64,000 nt of DNA from Sipunculus nudus. Its lineage: Eukaryota > Annelida > Sipuncula > Golfingiida > Sipunculidae. The DNA lies in NCBI GenBank assembly GCA_026874595.1, contig JAPPUL010000095.1:434001-498000 (forward strand), given 5' to 3'. The notes beneath the pieces are model-generated. The model was not told the origin of the DNA. It ran no database searches and worked only from the letters and a program-made list of their open reading frames with translations. A program made the position numbers and the translations under genes. Of this stretch, positions 53,233 through 63,270 are shown one piece after another (the stretch's first letter is position 1; each line of letters opens with the position of its first letter).

Positions 53233-53243
53233 TTTTTTCTCCT

Positions 53244-53264
53244 ATAAATTAAATTAAATTAAAT
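53244..53264. repeat. Four-copy five-base tandem repeat before the barrel gene
   Basis: About four copies of AAATT (TTTAA on the coding strand) lie 12-32 bases upstream of the ATG and directly abut the TATAGGAG Shine-Dalgarno site. Such repeats can vary in number by slippage. This copy number is low, so variability is only possible. Confidence 0.6.
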
Positions 53265-53512
53265 CTAATTAATACTAGCATTAAAGTAAATTAAAAAAAA
53301 TAGCATAGCTTTTCACTTCTCTCTCTTCTCTAAGAATATCTATATAAATTACTCTATTTTATATATTTGATAACGATACTTTGTGAGGGTTTAAACATCT
53401 CTTCTTTAAATTATAAAGCTAGCTTTTTGTCTAGTTTAATGATATTTATAGTAGTATCAAAATCAATATCACCAAACCTTTTGCTTAACTTGTTTTCTAC
53501 AATATGGAGACC

Positions 53513-53797
53513 TTAAACATCTTTTTTTAAATCACCCACATAGCCTCCGCTTAACATCAGCTTATAGCGCGTAAGCTCTTCTTCCTCTCGGGCTTGGCTG
53601 TACATACTATATCTTTGACTACGCTTAATTATTCCATACCCAAAAAAGATAATCCCCAAAATGATACATAGTGGAACATAACGAAAATCTAGGCAGATTA
53701 GTACGCTCCCTAAAAACATTATGCACATCGACATAAAGATATATATATTTCCCGCATTCTCTACAAATAGTCTATGGTATATTTCTTGCACCTTCAT
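53513..53797 (-). CDS. Small membrane protein, two helices
   Basis: 94 residues from ATG 53797, which has GAGGGGAG upstream; an earlier start adds eight residues without a signal. Two hydrophobic helices (about 18-38 and 42-58) and a charged cytoplasmic tail (AREEEELTRYKLMLSGG). Family not recognised. Its start lies 109 bases downstream of the sufU stop, in the same orientation. Confidence 0.55.
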   Translation of the reverse strand: MKVQEIYHRLFVENAGNIYIFMSMCIMFLGSVLICLDFRYVPLCIILGIIFFGYGIIKRSQRYSMYSQAREEEELTRYKLMLSGGYVGDLKKDV

Positions 53798-53906
53798 CAG
53801 CTTACTCCCCTCTAAGAGCATGTCTTACTTAACACTGTATTCTCTCTACTCTTATATATTCTTATTTTATTTATCTGCTATCTTTTATGCTTTTTATTAT
53901 ACCAAT

Positions 53907-54365
53907 TTATTCCGTTGTTGTTGATTTATTGCCCTCAAGCGCGCAGACCAATGTGTGCCATGGCAATGTCGCACACTTTGTTCTTGAGGGAAATTCACTT
54001 ACTCCCTTAAATATCTTTAACCGCCCAAGATGATTCTCTTCCTTATTCGGATCAAATTCCCCTAGTATCATCTTATGAAACTCATAAAACATCACTCTGG
54101 CTTCCTCCACCTTGATACCCTTAACTGCCACCGTAAGCATCGACGTGCTTGCTTTTGATATCGCACACCCATCCCCCTCAAATGATATGTCTTCTATCTC
54201 TTCATCACTCCCAACACGAACATACAATTCTATACTGTCTCCGCATAATGGATTGTGCCCCTCGCATGAATGCGTTCGCTCTGCTTCTCCCATCTGCCTT
54301 CTGTTTTTAGGATTCTTATTATGATCAAGTATTACCTGTTTATATAAATCACTTTGATACGACAT
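53907..54365 (-). CDS. sufU: SufU iron-sulfur cluster assembly protein
   Basis: 152 residues. NifU/IscU-type fold with ligands Cys41 and Asp43 (NPLCGDSIEL), Cys67 (GDGCAISKAS) and Cys131 (TKCATLPW). The extra segment between Cys67 and Cys131 distinguishes SufU from IscU. SufU is the zinc-dependent sulfur acceptor for SufS. Its ATG overlaps the sufS stop by one base (TAATG), giving coupled translation. Confidence 0.95.
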   Translation of the reverse strand: MSYQSDLYKQVILDHNKNPKNRRQMGEAERTHSCEGHNPLCGDSIELYVRVGSDEEIEDISFEGDGCAISKASTSMLTVAVKGIKVEEARVMFYEFHKMILGEFDPNKEENHLGRLKIFKGVSEFPSRTKCATLPWHTLVCALEGNKSTTTE

Positions 54366-55615
54366 TAAGCAAATACCTCCAATATCTTCTTTAAAGTATC
54401 TACTAGCTTATCTATTTCATCATATTTATTGTAAAACGAAAAGGACGCTCGAGTCGTTGCCGGAACCCCAAAACGCTGCATCGTCGGCTGGGCACAATGG
54501 TGGCCTCCTCTGAGTGCTATGTTCTCTTCATCCAAAAACGTTATTACATCGTGGGGATGTACTCCCAAAAGCTCAAACGACAATATCCCTGCCTTCTCCT
54601 TCGCATTCCCTATTATCCGTACTCTGCCTTTAAGCTCTTCTTCAAATACTTTTGTTGCGTAGTTTAAAAGCTTATGCTCATAAGCTGATATATTTTCTAA
54701 ACCAAGCTTTTCTAAATATTTTATAGCCTCTCCAAGTCCTAATAACTGCGTTATTGGAGGCGTTCCTGCCTCGAATTTAGCCGGTATAGCGGCATAACTT
54801 GTCTTATCTAGCGTAACTCGGTTTACCATCTCGCCTCCCGTTGTGTAGGGCGGCATCTCTTCTAGTAGCGACTCTCTCCCGTATAGTATCCCAACCCCGC
54901 TTGGACCATACATTTTATGGCCTGAGAATACATAAAAATCTACATCAAGTTCTCCTACATTAACTCTCATGTGCGGAACACTCTGCGCACCATCCAGTAA
55001 AACTTTAGCTCCTACCTCATGTGCCTTCTCTATTATCTTTTTTACCGGATTTATTGTCCCCAGTGCATTTGATACATGTGTCACTGACACCATCTTCGTT
55101 TTGCTATTTAATAGCTTTTCGTATTCTTCAAGTATTAGTTCCCCATTATCGTTTATCGGAATTACCTTAAGCTTTGCTCCCCTGTCCTCACACATTACTT
55201 GCCAGGGAATTATATTTGCATGATGTTCCATCTGGCTTATTATTATCTCATCCCCCTCTTTTACATAACGCTTGCCAAAACTATAAGCTACTAGGTTTAT
55301 AGACTGTGTTGAGCCTGATGTTATTATTATTTGTTTCTTATCTCCTGCTCCTATAAACTTTGCAACCTCCCCTCGAACCTCCTCGTATAAACGTGTTGCA
55401 TACTCGCCAAGCTTATATCCTCCGCGCCTTACCGTTGCATAAGAATTTTTATCAAACTCTTTTACCCTTTCTATTACCTGTTTGGGTTTTTGGGTTGTTG
55501 CTGCGTTATCTAAGTAGACTAACCTCTTCCCTCCTATCTCCTTGCTAAGCATAGGGAAATCTTCCCTCAACATATCTATATCAAGTTCTTTATTTAATAT
55601 TTTCTCGTTTCTCAT
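54365..55615 (-). CDS. sufS: Cysteine desulfurase SufS
   Basis: 416 residues. PLP-enzyme motifs YLDNAATTQKPKQVI, SQMEHHANIIPW, DGAQSVPHM, the PLP lysine in FSGHKMYGPSG (about 231) and the active Cys in ALRGGHHCAQP (about 368). It removes sulfur from cysteine for cluster assembly with SufU. GGAGGG precedes the ATG. Fourth gene of the suf operon, 50 bases after sufD. Confidence 0.96.
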   Translation of the reverse strand: MRNEKILNKELDIDMLREDFPMLSKEIGGKRLVYLDNAATTQKPKQVIERVKEFDKNSYATVRRGGYKLGEYATRLYEEVRGEVAKFIGAGDKKQIIITSGSTQSINLVAYSFGKRYVKEGDEIIISQMEHHANIIPWQVMCEDRGAKLKVIPINDNGELILEEYEKLLNSKTKMVSVTHVSNALGTINPVKKIIEKAHEVGAKVLLDGAQSVPHMRVNVGELDVDFYVFSGHKMYGPSGVGILYGRESLLEEMPPYTTGGEMVNRVTLDKTSYAAIPAKFEAGTPPITQLLGLGEAIKYLEKLGLENISAYEHKLLNYATKVFEEELKGRVRIIGNAKEKAGILSFELLGVHPHDVITFLDEENIALRGGHHCAQPTMQRFGVPATTRASFSFYNKYDEIDKLVDTLKKILEVFA

Positions 55616-55665
55616 CTAATCCCTCCGTTTGTTCCATCTACTCTTTTCTTTGTCTCTAAGCCTTT

Positions 55666-56982
55666 TTAATCCATACTACGTTCAAGCTTTTCTAAAAAAA
55701 CCTCAAATGCTTCTTCTTGACTCTCATCTTCGCCCATCTTTTCTATTACCGTCTTCATAAAGCCTATCAAAAGCATCCGACGTGCTGTCTCCTCCGCTAT
55801 TCCGCGCGTCTTTAAATACAATATACTAGCCTCATCCAAATTTCCTACCGTCGCACCATGATTACATTTTACATCATCTGCATAAATCATCAAGTTCGGC
55901 TTGCTATCACTCTCTCCTTCATCCGATAATATCAAGCTCTGGATCAATTGCATAGAATTAGTCTTTTGTGCCCCCTTCTCTACCAATACCGTCGTGTCTA
56001 CACTAGCTTTGCCTCTATCCTTTACTATGTTCTTAAATACCTGGTCGGATTCGCTTCCTGGCCTCTTATGATATACTTTTATATAATTATGACTCTCTTC
56101 TCTACCCTCAAGCACCGATAGCCCAGTTGCCCCAAAATATGCTCCCTCACCATCTATATATACCTCATACTCATTGCGTGCTAGCTTAGTCCCCTCAACC
56201 CCCATTGTCAATATACAGCGTGAGCCCCCAGATTGATAAAAAGTTCTTTTAACAAACCGATAATCTTCATAATCTCCTTTCTTCTGCAAAACCTTAAGTT
56301 CGACTGATGCTCCCTCCTTTAAAATAAAATCTTCTACATGACTTATTAACCCATCCAAAAGACTTCCTATATGTTTTGAATATATTATGCAGCTGCTTCC
56401 CTCTTCAAATATATATTGAAGCCTCGGGCATAGCATTTGTAACGCAACACCTCTTCCCTCACCCTCCCCTATTATATGCAGTATCTGAAGCGGTTTACTT
56501 ATTTTACCACGAACCCTAATTATATATAAATCATTCATGAATATTCCGTTTAATAACGCAAAACTCTCATCCTCGGATACTAACCGTTTATTAAGATATC
56601 GCAAACTATCTTCCTCTAGCCCTGCTTCTCCCATCTGCCCATTCCCTATGTTTGTTATCTCAAGCCCTTCTTCGCTTATCTTTGATAAATCCTCCCTATA
56701 TACTCCCTGCGCAAATACTAAAATATTATCTGTACAAAAGCCATAAGACTCTAAAGCTACCTTCTTACCATCAACTAATGAATTCTTATTACTTTCAAGT
56801 CCTGGCAACTTAAAGCCTTTATAGTCTATATTCCGTACATTTAAATATGTATATTTCTCAGCTCCACGCTTTGGCATCCCTATCTCCTCAAAACGTACAT
56901 ATGCATCCTCTCGTAACCTCGCAAATGCCCCATCACCCTTATAAACCTTCTTATATTTATCTTTTATATATTCTGTGCTCAT
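55666..56982 (-). CDS. sufD: Fe-S cluster assembly scaffold SufD
   Basis: 438 residues from ATG 56982 (MSTEYIKDKY), chosen because AGAGGGA lies at best spacing; upstream in-frame ATGs lack this. SufBD-type right-handed beta-helix (IYSKHIGSLLDGLISHVEDF, KTNSMQLIQSLIL) with conserved DVKCNHGATVGNLDEASILY and IAEETARRMLLIGF. Forms the SufBCD complex. A plausible Fe-S ligand His lies in CNHGAT. Confidence 0.92.
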   Translation of the reverse strand: MSTEYIKDKYKKVYKGDGAFARLREDAYVRFEEIGMPKRGAEKYTYLNVRNIDYKGFKLPGLESNKNSLVDGKKVALESYGFCTDNILVFAQGVYREDLSKISEEGLEITNIGNGQMGEAGLEEDSLRYLNKRLVSEDESFALLNGIFMNDLYIIRVRGKISKPLQILHIIGEGEGRGVALQMLCPRLQYIFEEGSSCIIYSKHIGSLLDGLISHVEDFILKEGASVELKVLQKKGDYEDYRFVKRTFYQSGGSRCILTMGVEGTKLARNEYEVYIDGEGAYFGATGLSVLEGREESHNYIKVYHKRPGSESDQVFKNIVKDRGKASVDTTVLVEKGAQKTNSMQLIQSLILSDEGESDSKPNLMIYADDVKCNHGATVGNLDEASILYLKTRGIAEETARRMLLIGFMKTVIEKMGEDESQEEAFEVFLEKLERSMD

Positions 56983-57061
56983 CATCTTCCCTCTTTTTAA
57001 CTTGTTACTTACCATCCTCTATATCACATCCTGCATCATACCATCTCTGCCATTATAACTA

Positions 57062-57802
57062 TCACCTTAATAAAAAATCATACCCCTTATCTTCAAGTGC
57101 ATGCGCAAGCTCTTTATCCCCTGACTTGACTATCTTGCCGCCTCCCATTACGTGTACCACATCCGGTGTTATATATTCTAATATCCTAGGAAAATGCGTT
57201 ATCACCACTATTGCACTATCTTTATTACGAACTTTGTTTATCCCGCTTGATACCACTTTAAGAGCATCTATATCAAGTCCTGAATCTATCTCATCCAATA
57301 TAGAAAGACGAGGCCTTAATAGCGCCATCTGCAATATCTCATTCTTTTTCTTCTCCCCTCCAGAAAATCCATCGTTTACTGACCTTTCCATATACTTTTC
57401 ATCCATCCCAAGTAATTCCATCTTCTCAGAAAGTATATCTGCAAAATCTAACGGATCCACTTCCTCCTCACCGCGACTTTTCAACTGTGAATTATATGCC
57501 ATGCGCAGAAACTCCGCGTTGTTCACTCCCGGTATCTCAACAGGATATTGATACGCTAGAAATATACCCTTAAGTGCCCTATCCTCAACTTCAACATCAA
57601 GTAAATCTTTCCCATCGTAAGTTATACTTCCTTTAGTTACTTCATAATCAGGATGCCCTATTATAACCTTCGATAAGGTGCTCTTACCCGAACCATTAGG
57701 GCCCATTATCGCATGTATCTCGCCTGCTTTAACATTAAGCGTTATTCCTTCTAATATCTTCTCTCCTTCATATCCTGCAAAAAGTCCTTTTATATCAAGC
57801 AT
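57062..57802 (-). CDS. sufC: SufC ATPase
   Basis: 246 residues. Walker A GPNGSGKST (34-42), ABC signature FSGGEKKKNEILQM (about 149-162), Walker B LSILDEIDSGLDIDAL, and a late His (VVITHFPRI). Energises the SufBCD scaffold. Starts after GAGAGAA at short spacing. The 225-base gap to sufB contains three TTTGTACAT copies, so sufC may have a separate promoter or operator. Confidence 0.95.
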   Translation of the reverse strand: MLDIKGLFAGYEGEKILEGITLNVKAGEIHAIMGPNGSGKSTLSKVIIGHPDYEVTKGSITYDGKDLLDVEVEDRALKGIFLAYQYPVEIPGVNNAEFLRMAYNSQLKSRGEEEVDPLDFADILSEKMELLGMDEKYMERSVNDGFSGGEKKKNEILQMALLRPRLSILDEIDSGLDIDALKVVSSGINKVRNKDSAIVVITHFPRILEYITPDVVHVMGGGKIVKSGDKELAHALEDKGYDFLLR

Positions 57803-57850
57803 TTTTTTATTCTCTCTATTAAACTCTTTAAACTATATTACTTCATTTTT

Positions 57851-57889
57851 ATTTGTACATTTAGTTTTATTTGTACATCATTTGTACAT
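57851..57889. promoter_or_regulatory. Three direct repeats of ATTTGTACAT upstream of sufC
   Basis: Copies at 57851-57860, 57869-57878 and 57880-57889, each with the palindrome TGTACA, lie 49-87 bases upstream of the sufC start. The repeat starts are 18 and 11 bases apart. Repeated palindromic sites in front of an iron-sulfur gene suggest an operator, perhaps for an Rrf2/Fur-type regulator, but no known consensus is claimed. Confidence 0.5.
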
Positions 57890-58027
57890 CAACTGCCTTG
57901 ATGCGTTTACAACAAAGTAATATCTACTTCTTTATATGATTTATATGACATTATTATGCCATTTTGTTCTTCTTTTATTTCTTCTTTAACGTATATTTAT
58001 GATTTACCACTCTCTTTGCCTATCACT

Positions 58028-59482
58028 TTAACCTACACTGTTTTCAAGCTTTAGACTAAGTAACCTTGTCGCTTCAACTGCAAATTCCATCGGTAGCTGA
58101 TTAAAAACATCCTTACAAAAACCATTTATTATACTGCTTATCGCCTCTTCTCTTGATATTCCCCTTTGTTGAAAATACAAAAGCTGTTCTTCGGATATTT
58201 TAGAAGTTGATGCCTCGTGTTCTAGATGACTTGTTGAACTTATCCCTTGTATGTAGGGAAATGTATGTGCACTACATTCATCGCCCACAAGCATACTATC
58301 ACATTGAGTATAGTTACGCGCGTTCTTTGCATTTTTAGATATTCTAACTAGCCCACGATAGGCATTGCTTGCCTTGTCCGAGGATATCCCTTTCGATATA
58401 ATTACAGACTTTGTGTTATTCCCAAGGTGTAGCATCTTTGTTCCTGTATCCGCTTGCTGTAAGCCCCCTGTTAAAGCTACCGAGTAAAACTCTCCCTTTG
58501 AATTGTCTCCCTTCAATACGCAACTTGGATATTTCCATGTAATTGCTGAACCCGTTTCAATCTGCGTCCATGAAACCTTTGAATTTACCCCTTCACACTT
58601 TGCCCGTTTTGTCACAAAGTTATATATTCCCCCCTTACCTGTCTTTGCATCACCTGCATACCAATTTTGTACAGTGCTATACTTTATTTCGGACGAATTT
58701 AAAGCTACTAGCTCTACCACTGCAGCATGTAACTGATTTGTATCAAATACAGGCGCTGTACACCCTTCAAGATAAGATACATAACTTTTCTCATCGCATA
58801 TTATCAAAGTCCTTTCAAACTGCCCCGACCCTTCTGTATTTATCCTAAAGTAAGTTGAAAGCTCCATAGGACACTTTGTATTCGGCGGTATATAAACAAA
58901 TGAACCATCTGTAAAAACCGCACTATTTAAGGCTGCATAAAAATTATCACCAACCGGAACAACTGACCCCAGATATTCTTTAATTAGTTCCGGATGCTCA
59001 TGCATAGCCTCGTTCATCGAACAAAATATTACACCCTCTTTCGCAAGCCTTTCTTTGAATGTAGTTGCTACACTAACACTATCAAATACTGCATCAACTG
59101 CAACATTAGAAAGCCGCTTTTGCTCTTCTATCGGTATCCCAAGCTTATCAAAAGTCTTTAGTATCTCAGGGTCCACCTCATCAAGACTTTCTAACTTCTC
59201 TTTCTTCTTTGGTGCTGAATAATAAGATATCTCTTGAAAGTCTACCTCAGGATAGTTTACCAATGCCCACTTTGGTAGCTTCATTGTCTGCCACTTCTTA
59301 TAAGCCTTAAGACGAAAATCAAGCATAAAAGAAGGCTCATCCCGTTTTTTAGATATGGCCTTTATAACGTCTTCATTTAAGCCAGGAGGTAAGGTATCAC
59401 TCTCAACCTCAGTAACAAATCCATATTTATAGTCTTTTTGCTTCTTTACAATATCATAAACTTCACTATCATTTCCTGCCAT
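58028..59482 (-). CDS. sufB: Fe-S cluster assembly scaffold SufB
   Basis: 484 residues. Typical SufB sequence: [11 protein letters not shown]-like [80 protein letters not shown] and C-terminal [20 protein letters not shown]. The Cys in YLEGCTAP is the conserved sulfur-accepting residue. First gene of the suf operon (order B-C-D-S-U). AGGAAG precedes the ATG. Confidence 0.97.
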   Translation of the reverse strand: MAGNDSEVYDIVKKQKDYKYGFVTEVESDTLPPGLNEDVIKAISKKRDEPSFMLDFRLKAYKKWQTMKLPKWALVNYPEVDFQEISYYSAPKKKEKLESLDEVDPEILKTFDKLGIPIEEQKRLSNVAVDAVFDSVSVATTFKERLAKEGVIFCSMNEAMHEHPELIKEYLGSVVPVGDNFYAALNSAVFTDGSFVYIPPNTKCPMELSTYFRINTEGSGQFERTLIICDEKSYVSYLEGCTAPVFDTNQLHAAVVELVALNSSEIKYSTVQNWYAGDAKTGKGGIYNFVTKRAKCEGVNSKVSWTQIETGSAITWKYPSCVLKGDNSKGEFYSVALTGGLQQADTGTKMLHLGNNTKSVIISKGISSDKASNAYRGLVRISKNAKNARNYTQCDSMLVGDECSAHTFPYIQGISSTSHLEHEASTSKISEEQLLYFQQRGISREEAISSIINGFCKDVFNQLPMEFAVEATRLLSLKLENSVG

Positions 59483-59648
59483 AAAACACTTCCTAATTTA
59501 TATATTTATGTACGTTCTTTTACTTACATAGGTACTTACAAAACACTACAAAACCTACACCATAGTTAAAGATAAGCAAATAATCTGAAAATGCTAAAGG
59601 TTGATTTTAAAAAATGAAAGGAATATGTTTACTTAGACAGGACAGGGC

Positions 59649-60197
59649 TTAAACAAGCATTTGTTTTTTTATCTCCAAAACTTTAGACTCACCACATAAA
59701 ACATCCAAAACAGTAAAAGCAAAATCCATCGATGTACCAGGGCCCTGACTTGTTATAAGGTTACCATCTACTATTACTTTTTCTGTTGAGTAGTTTTTAA
59801 ACTGCTCTTTAAACAAAGGATAAGAGGTAACTTTCCTTCCATCAGTTAGTCCAATAGCAGATAATACTGTAGGAGCCGCACAGATTGCTGATATATACTT
59901 TTGTTTTTCATGCAAAGCATTAATAATTTCCCTTACACGTTTATCATTTTTAAGATGATTAGCACCCTCAAGCCCTCCAGGGAGTACAATCATTTCAATA
60001 TTAGCAAGCATGTCTTTGGACACATCATCCAAGTTAATGTCTGGAATAACCTTAACATTGCATTTGCTTTTAATATATCCAAAAGCAGTACCTGCAGTCA
60101 AAAGAGAAACACCAGCGCGCCTTAAAACATCAATCACCGTAAAAGCCTCAATATCTTCAAAACCATCAGCTAAAGGAATTAAAACTCGAGCGTCCAT
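59649..60197 (-). CDS. DJ-1/PfpI family protein
   Basis: 182 residues. DJ-1 fold with GFEDIEAFTVIDVLRRAG (Glu15 region), IVLPGGLEGANHL and the nucleophile elbow ISAICAAPTVLSA (Cys near 106), then YPLFKEQF and GPGTSMDFAFTVLD. Relatives (YajL/DJ-1) act as covalent chaperones or deglycase-like enzymes; oxidative stress roles are common. Stands alone, 166 bases before sufB on the same strand. No strong RBS. Confidence 0.9.
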   Translation of the reverse strand: MDARVLIPLADGFEDIEAFTVIDVLRRAGVSLLTAGTAFGYIKSKCNVKVIPDINLDDVSKDMLANIEMIVLPGGLEGANHLKNDKRVREIINALHEKQKYISAICAAPTVLSAIGLTDGRKVTSYPLFKEQFKNYSTEKVIVDGNLITSQGPGTSMDFAFTVLDVLCGESKVLEIKKQMLV

Positions 60198-60375
60198 TAG
60201 TTTATAAAATACTCCAAAATAAAATATTGGGCTTCGTCTCTAAAAATCAAAAGAAACAAAGCATATAAAATATAACAATTACAAAACATAGAATAAAAAT
60301 ATTTACCAATAAAAAAAATAAACTATAAACAACTTTAGCTCTGTTATAAAAGTTATTAAAAGATAGACAAAATAC

Positions 60376-62670
60376 ATGAAACATAGAACAAACGAACGTA
60401 TCAGCAAAGCCTCTTACAAGAGAATCTTAAAAGGCCTTGAATATGCTCTTGTTGTCCTATTTTTAATATTTTCTATACTGCTTGGAAACATATCAGGTAA
60501 GATAATAAGGGCAATGAAAAAAGATGATGCCTCGATAGATAGACTATACGACATAAGCTTCTACAATCTGCCAACAACATTATATGACACACATGGAGAA
60601 AAGATAACAGAATTCTTCACCCATAAAAGAGAAATAATAAGGTTACACGAGCTTCCTAAAGATTTTCTTATGGTGCTCCTTGCAATAGAAGATGCTAATT
60701 ACTATAACCACATAGGAATTGACCCCTTTAGTATAATAAGGGCACTTAAAAACAACCTAAAAGTAAGTATAGCAAAAAAAGAACTTTCTATAATAGAGGG
60801 CGGCAGTACCATAACCCAACAAATGGCAAAGATAATCTACACAACGCGAGAGAAGACTTTAGAAAGGAAGATAAAAGAGCTTGGACGTGCTTTCCAGCTT
60901 GAAAAGAAGTACAGCAAAAAAGAAATACTTGAAAAGTACATAAACCAAATGTATTTTGGACATGGTATATACGGAGTTGAATCAGCGTCTAAGTTCTTCT
61001 TTGGCATTAGCGCCAAGCATCTAAACAAAGTCCAATCAGCCTTACTTGTATTAATCCTGTCAGCACCAACTAAATACTCACCAATAAATTATCCGCAAAA
61101 AGCAATGAATAAACATAAAACCGTTATAACCAAACTAATAAACCTTGGCTTATTCACTAAAAACACTGCTTACAAAGACTATAAAACGCTATGGCAAAAC
61201 ATGAACAATACAATATTAACAGGGAAAAGAAAAGCCCTTGATTACCGTATAGACAAAGCGCCCTACTTCTCAGAATATATAAGGCTTGAGCTTCAAAGGC
61301 TATTCAAAGAGGAATTATACTACGAGATAGCAAATAACATAAAATCGACAAAGAACTTACCAAAAGAGCAACTAGACAATGAGATAGATAGCATAATAAA
61401 AGACATGATATTCAAAGGGGGATTAAAGGTATACACAACTTTAGACTTAAGGAAGCAACAAATAGCCCAAAAGTTATTAAGAGAACAATTAAAAAGACAA
61501 GATAAGATATTTAATAGAGAAAACAAAAGGTTATATAAAAAGATAAAGCGAGAATATGGTAAAACTGCACAGTTCATAAACATACTGATGACTAAGGGAA
61601 GGGTAGATTTTAGTAGCCACAAAAAAAGGCTTTATAAGCTCCGAGGCTTTATAAGGGAGCTTAAAAAGCTTAGTCTTATAACAACGGGCTTTGGTATAAA
61701 CCAATTAAATGTGCTTTTGGAAGAGAATCGTAAAGAGCTTGAAAGAGAAAATAAAGACTTACGGGTTGAAGGGGCGATAATATCGATGGAGCCACAAACA
61801 GGAGCCATAGAGGTCATGGTCGGAGGAAGTAAGTTCAGTGCACAAAACCGTGTAAATAGAGTATTTTCAAGAAGGCAGCCAGGTTCAGTATTTAAAATCT
61901 TTGTATACGGCGCAGCATTAAAGACAAGACGTTACAGTCCAAAGAGCATAATTAACGATTCACCGCTAAAGATATTTGATAAGCATGCAAATGAATATTG
62001 GGAGCCAAAGAATTATAATAATACATTCAAAGGAGCGGTAACACTTGCGGAGGCACTAAAAGATTCAATAAATGTAGTATCGGTAAAACTTGTAAAACAA
62101 ATAGGAGTCAAAGCAGTAATAAATTTTGCCTCGCCGCTTCTTGGGATACCAAAAAATAAGTTTGGTAAACATATATCAATATCGCTTGGGACAACGGATG
62201 TAAGTCCTTATAATATGTGTAAAGCGATGTCAGTATATGCAAATGGCGGTTATAATGTAGTGCCCCAAAGTATTTTATTGATAGAAGATAGGTACGGCAA
62301 TATAATCCTAGATAATCGCAAAAATAAAGTAAAAGCTAAAAGGAAACGTCTTATAAAAAGGCGAGATGTAAGGATTATGACAAAACTGCTTTCTAAGGTT
62401 ATAAAAGAAGGAACTGGACGTGCAGTTGATAATGTTGGTTATAGAGGGGAGGCTGCGGGCAAGACGGGGACAAGTCAGAATGGAAAGGATGCATGGTTTG
62501 CAGGATATACAAAAGAGCTTGCAACAGTTGTATGGATTGGTTTTGATGAGGATTTAACACTTGGCAAAAAGCAGTATGGAGGTAACGTTGCAGCACCATT
62601 ATGGGGACGATTCATGAAAGAAGTAGAAGGCAAGTCAAAAAGCACTCGAAAGCAAAACCAGAAAAAGTAA
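60376..62670 (+). CDS. Bifunctional penicillin-binding protein (PBP1a-type)
   Basis: 764 residues. A cytoplasmic tail and membrane helix (about 22-42) precede the glycosyltransferase family 51 domain, with catalytic Glu105 in LLAIEDANYYNHIGIDP and GGSTITQQMAK. An atypical helical and charged linker (about 310-460) follows. The transpeptidase domain has the nucleophile in RQPGSVFKI (Ser504), the SxN motif as DSINVV and KTGTSQNGKD (Lys696). It polymerises and crosslinks peptidoglycan outside the inner membrane. The linker insertion is longer than in enterobacterial PBP1b. Confidence 0.94.
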   Translation: MKHRTNERISKASYKRILKGLEYALVVLFLIFSILLGNISGKIIRAMKKDDASIDRLYDISFYNLPTTLYDTHGEKITEFFTHKREIIRLHELPKDFLMVLLAIEDANYYNHIGIDPFSIIRALKNNLKVSIAKKELSIIEGGSTITQQMAKIIYTTREKTLERKIKELGRAFQLEKKYSKKEILEKYINQMYFGHGIYGVESASKFFFGISAKHLNKVQSALLVLILSAPTKYSPINYPQKAMNKHKTVITKLINLGLFTKNTAYKDYKTLWQNMNNTILTGKRKALDYRIDKAPYFSEYIRLELQRLFKEELYYEIANNIKSTKNLPKEQLDNEIDSIIKDMIFKGGLKVYTTLDLRKQQIAQKLLREQLKRQDKIFNRENKRLYKKIKREYGKTAQFINILMTKGRVDFSSHKKRLYKLRGFIRELKKLSLITTGFGINQLNVLLEENRKELERENKDLRVEGAIISMEPQTGAIEVMVGGSKFSAQNRVNRVFSRRQPGSVFKIFVYGAALKTRRYSPKSIINDSPLKIFDKHANEYWEPKNYNNTFKGAVTLAEALKDSINVVSVKLVKQIGVKAVINFASPLLGIPKNKFGKHISISLGTTDVSPYNMCKAMSVYANGGYNVVPQSILLIEDRYGNIILDNRKNKVKAKRKRLIKRRDVRIMTKLLSKVIKEGTGRAVDNVGYRGEAAGKTGTSQNGKDAWFAGYTKELATVVWIGFDEDLTLGKKQYGGNVAAPLWGRFMKEVEGKSKSTRKQNQKK

Positions 62671-62890
62671 AACCAGAACACAAAAAGTAAGGATATTATT
62701 GTATCTTTAATGACTAAATAGAAACATTTTAAGATACATCTAAATATATTTACTATCAAATGAGCTTATTATAAAACGAGAGGATATAAGGATGTATAAA
62801 TAAAAAGGCTAATCTTAGTTAATAAAACAAACGATAAAAAACAACGACACAAATATATAAATGTAAATATATAATAAGGGGAAGTATTAT

Positions 62891-63226
62891 ATGGACAAAG
62901 AACGTGAAAAGATACAAATACGCCCTAAAGGTGCAGTAGTATCTAGGGGTGTTACAAGCTCCGGACAAAACAAAGACTTAGAAGAGCTAAAAGAAGATGT
63001 AAGACGCCTTAAAAAAAGTGTTGGCCGTCTTATGAACTTGGCAGGACATGAAGAAAACATCTTAGAACAGTATAAAGAGAAAGAAATCATTTTAAAATTG
63101 TCTGATGGTACTGAAGAAAAAGGCATATTACAAGAAATCACTAAGTTTCAAATAGTTGTTAAACGTGATGATGTAAAACAATATTATTATAAAAGCTCCT
63201 TAGTAAAATACTCTTTTGTAGAGTAA
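62891..63226 (+). CDS. Small protein with possible LSm/Hfq-like domain
   Basis: 111 residues. The basic N-terminus (IQIRPKGAVVSRGVTSSG) and a short coiled segment (LEELKEDVRRLKKSVGRL) precede a C-terminal part EKEIILKLSDGTEEKGILQE, ITKFQIVVK, YYYKSSLVKYSFV. The pattern (strand with L.DG, G.I..., F.I.V, then Y.YK.S.V) follows the Sm1-Sm2 layout of Hfq, where the last motif is YKHAI-like. Hfq-type RNA chaperone activity is a hypothesis. GGGGAAG lies seven bases before the ATG. Monocistronic-looking. Confidence 0.55.
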   Translation: MDKEREKIQIRPKGAVVSRGVTSSGQNKDLEELKEDVRRLKKSVGRLMNLAGHEENILEQYKEKEIILKLSDGTEEKGILQEITKFQIVVKRDDVKQYYYKSSLVKYSFVE

Positions 63227-63270
63227 TATAAAAGTCTCATATAGGGATAATAAACATATAAGAAAATACA

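Noticed and set aside
56847-57551. 234-codon plus-strand frame across sufD/sufC
   Set aside because: Fully antisense to two conserved suf genes; its length reflects the base bias of the opposite strand.
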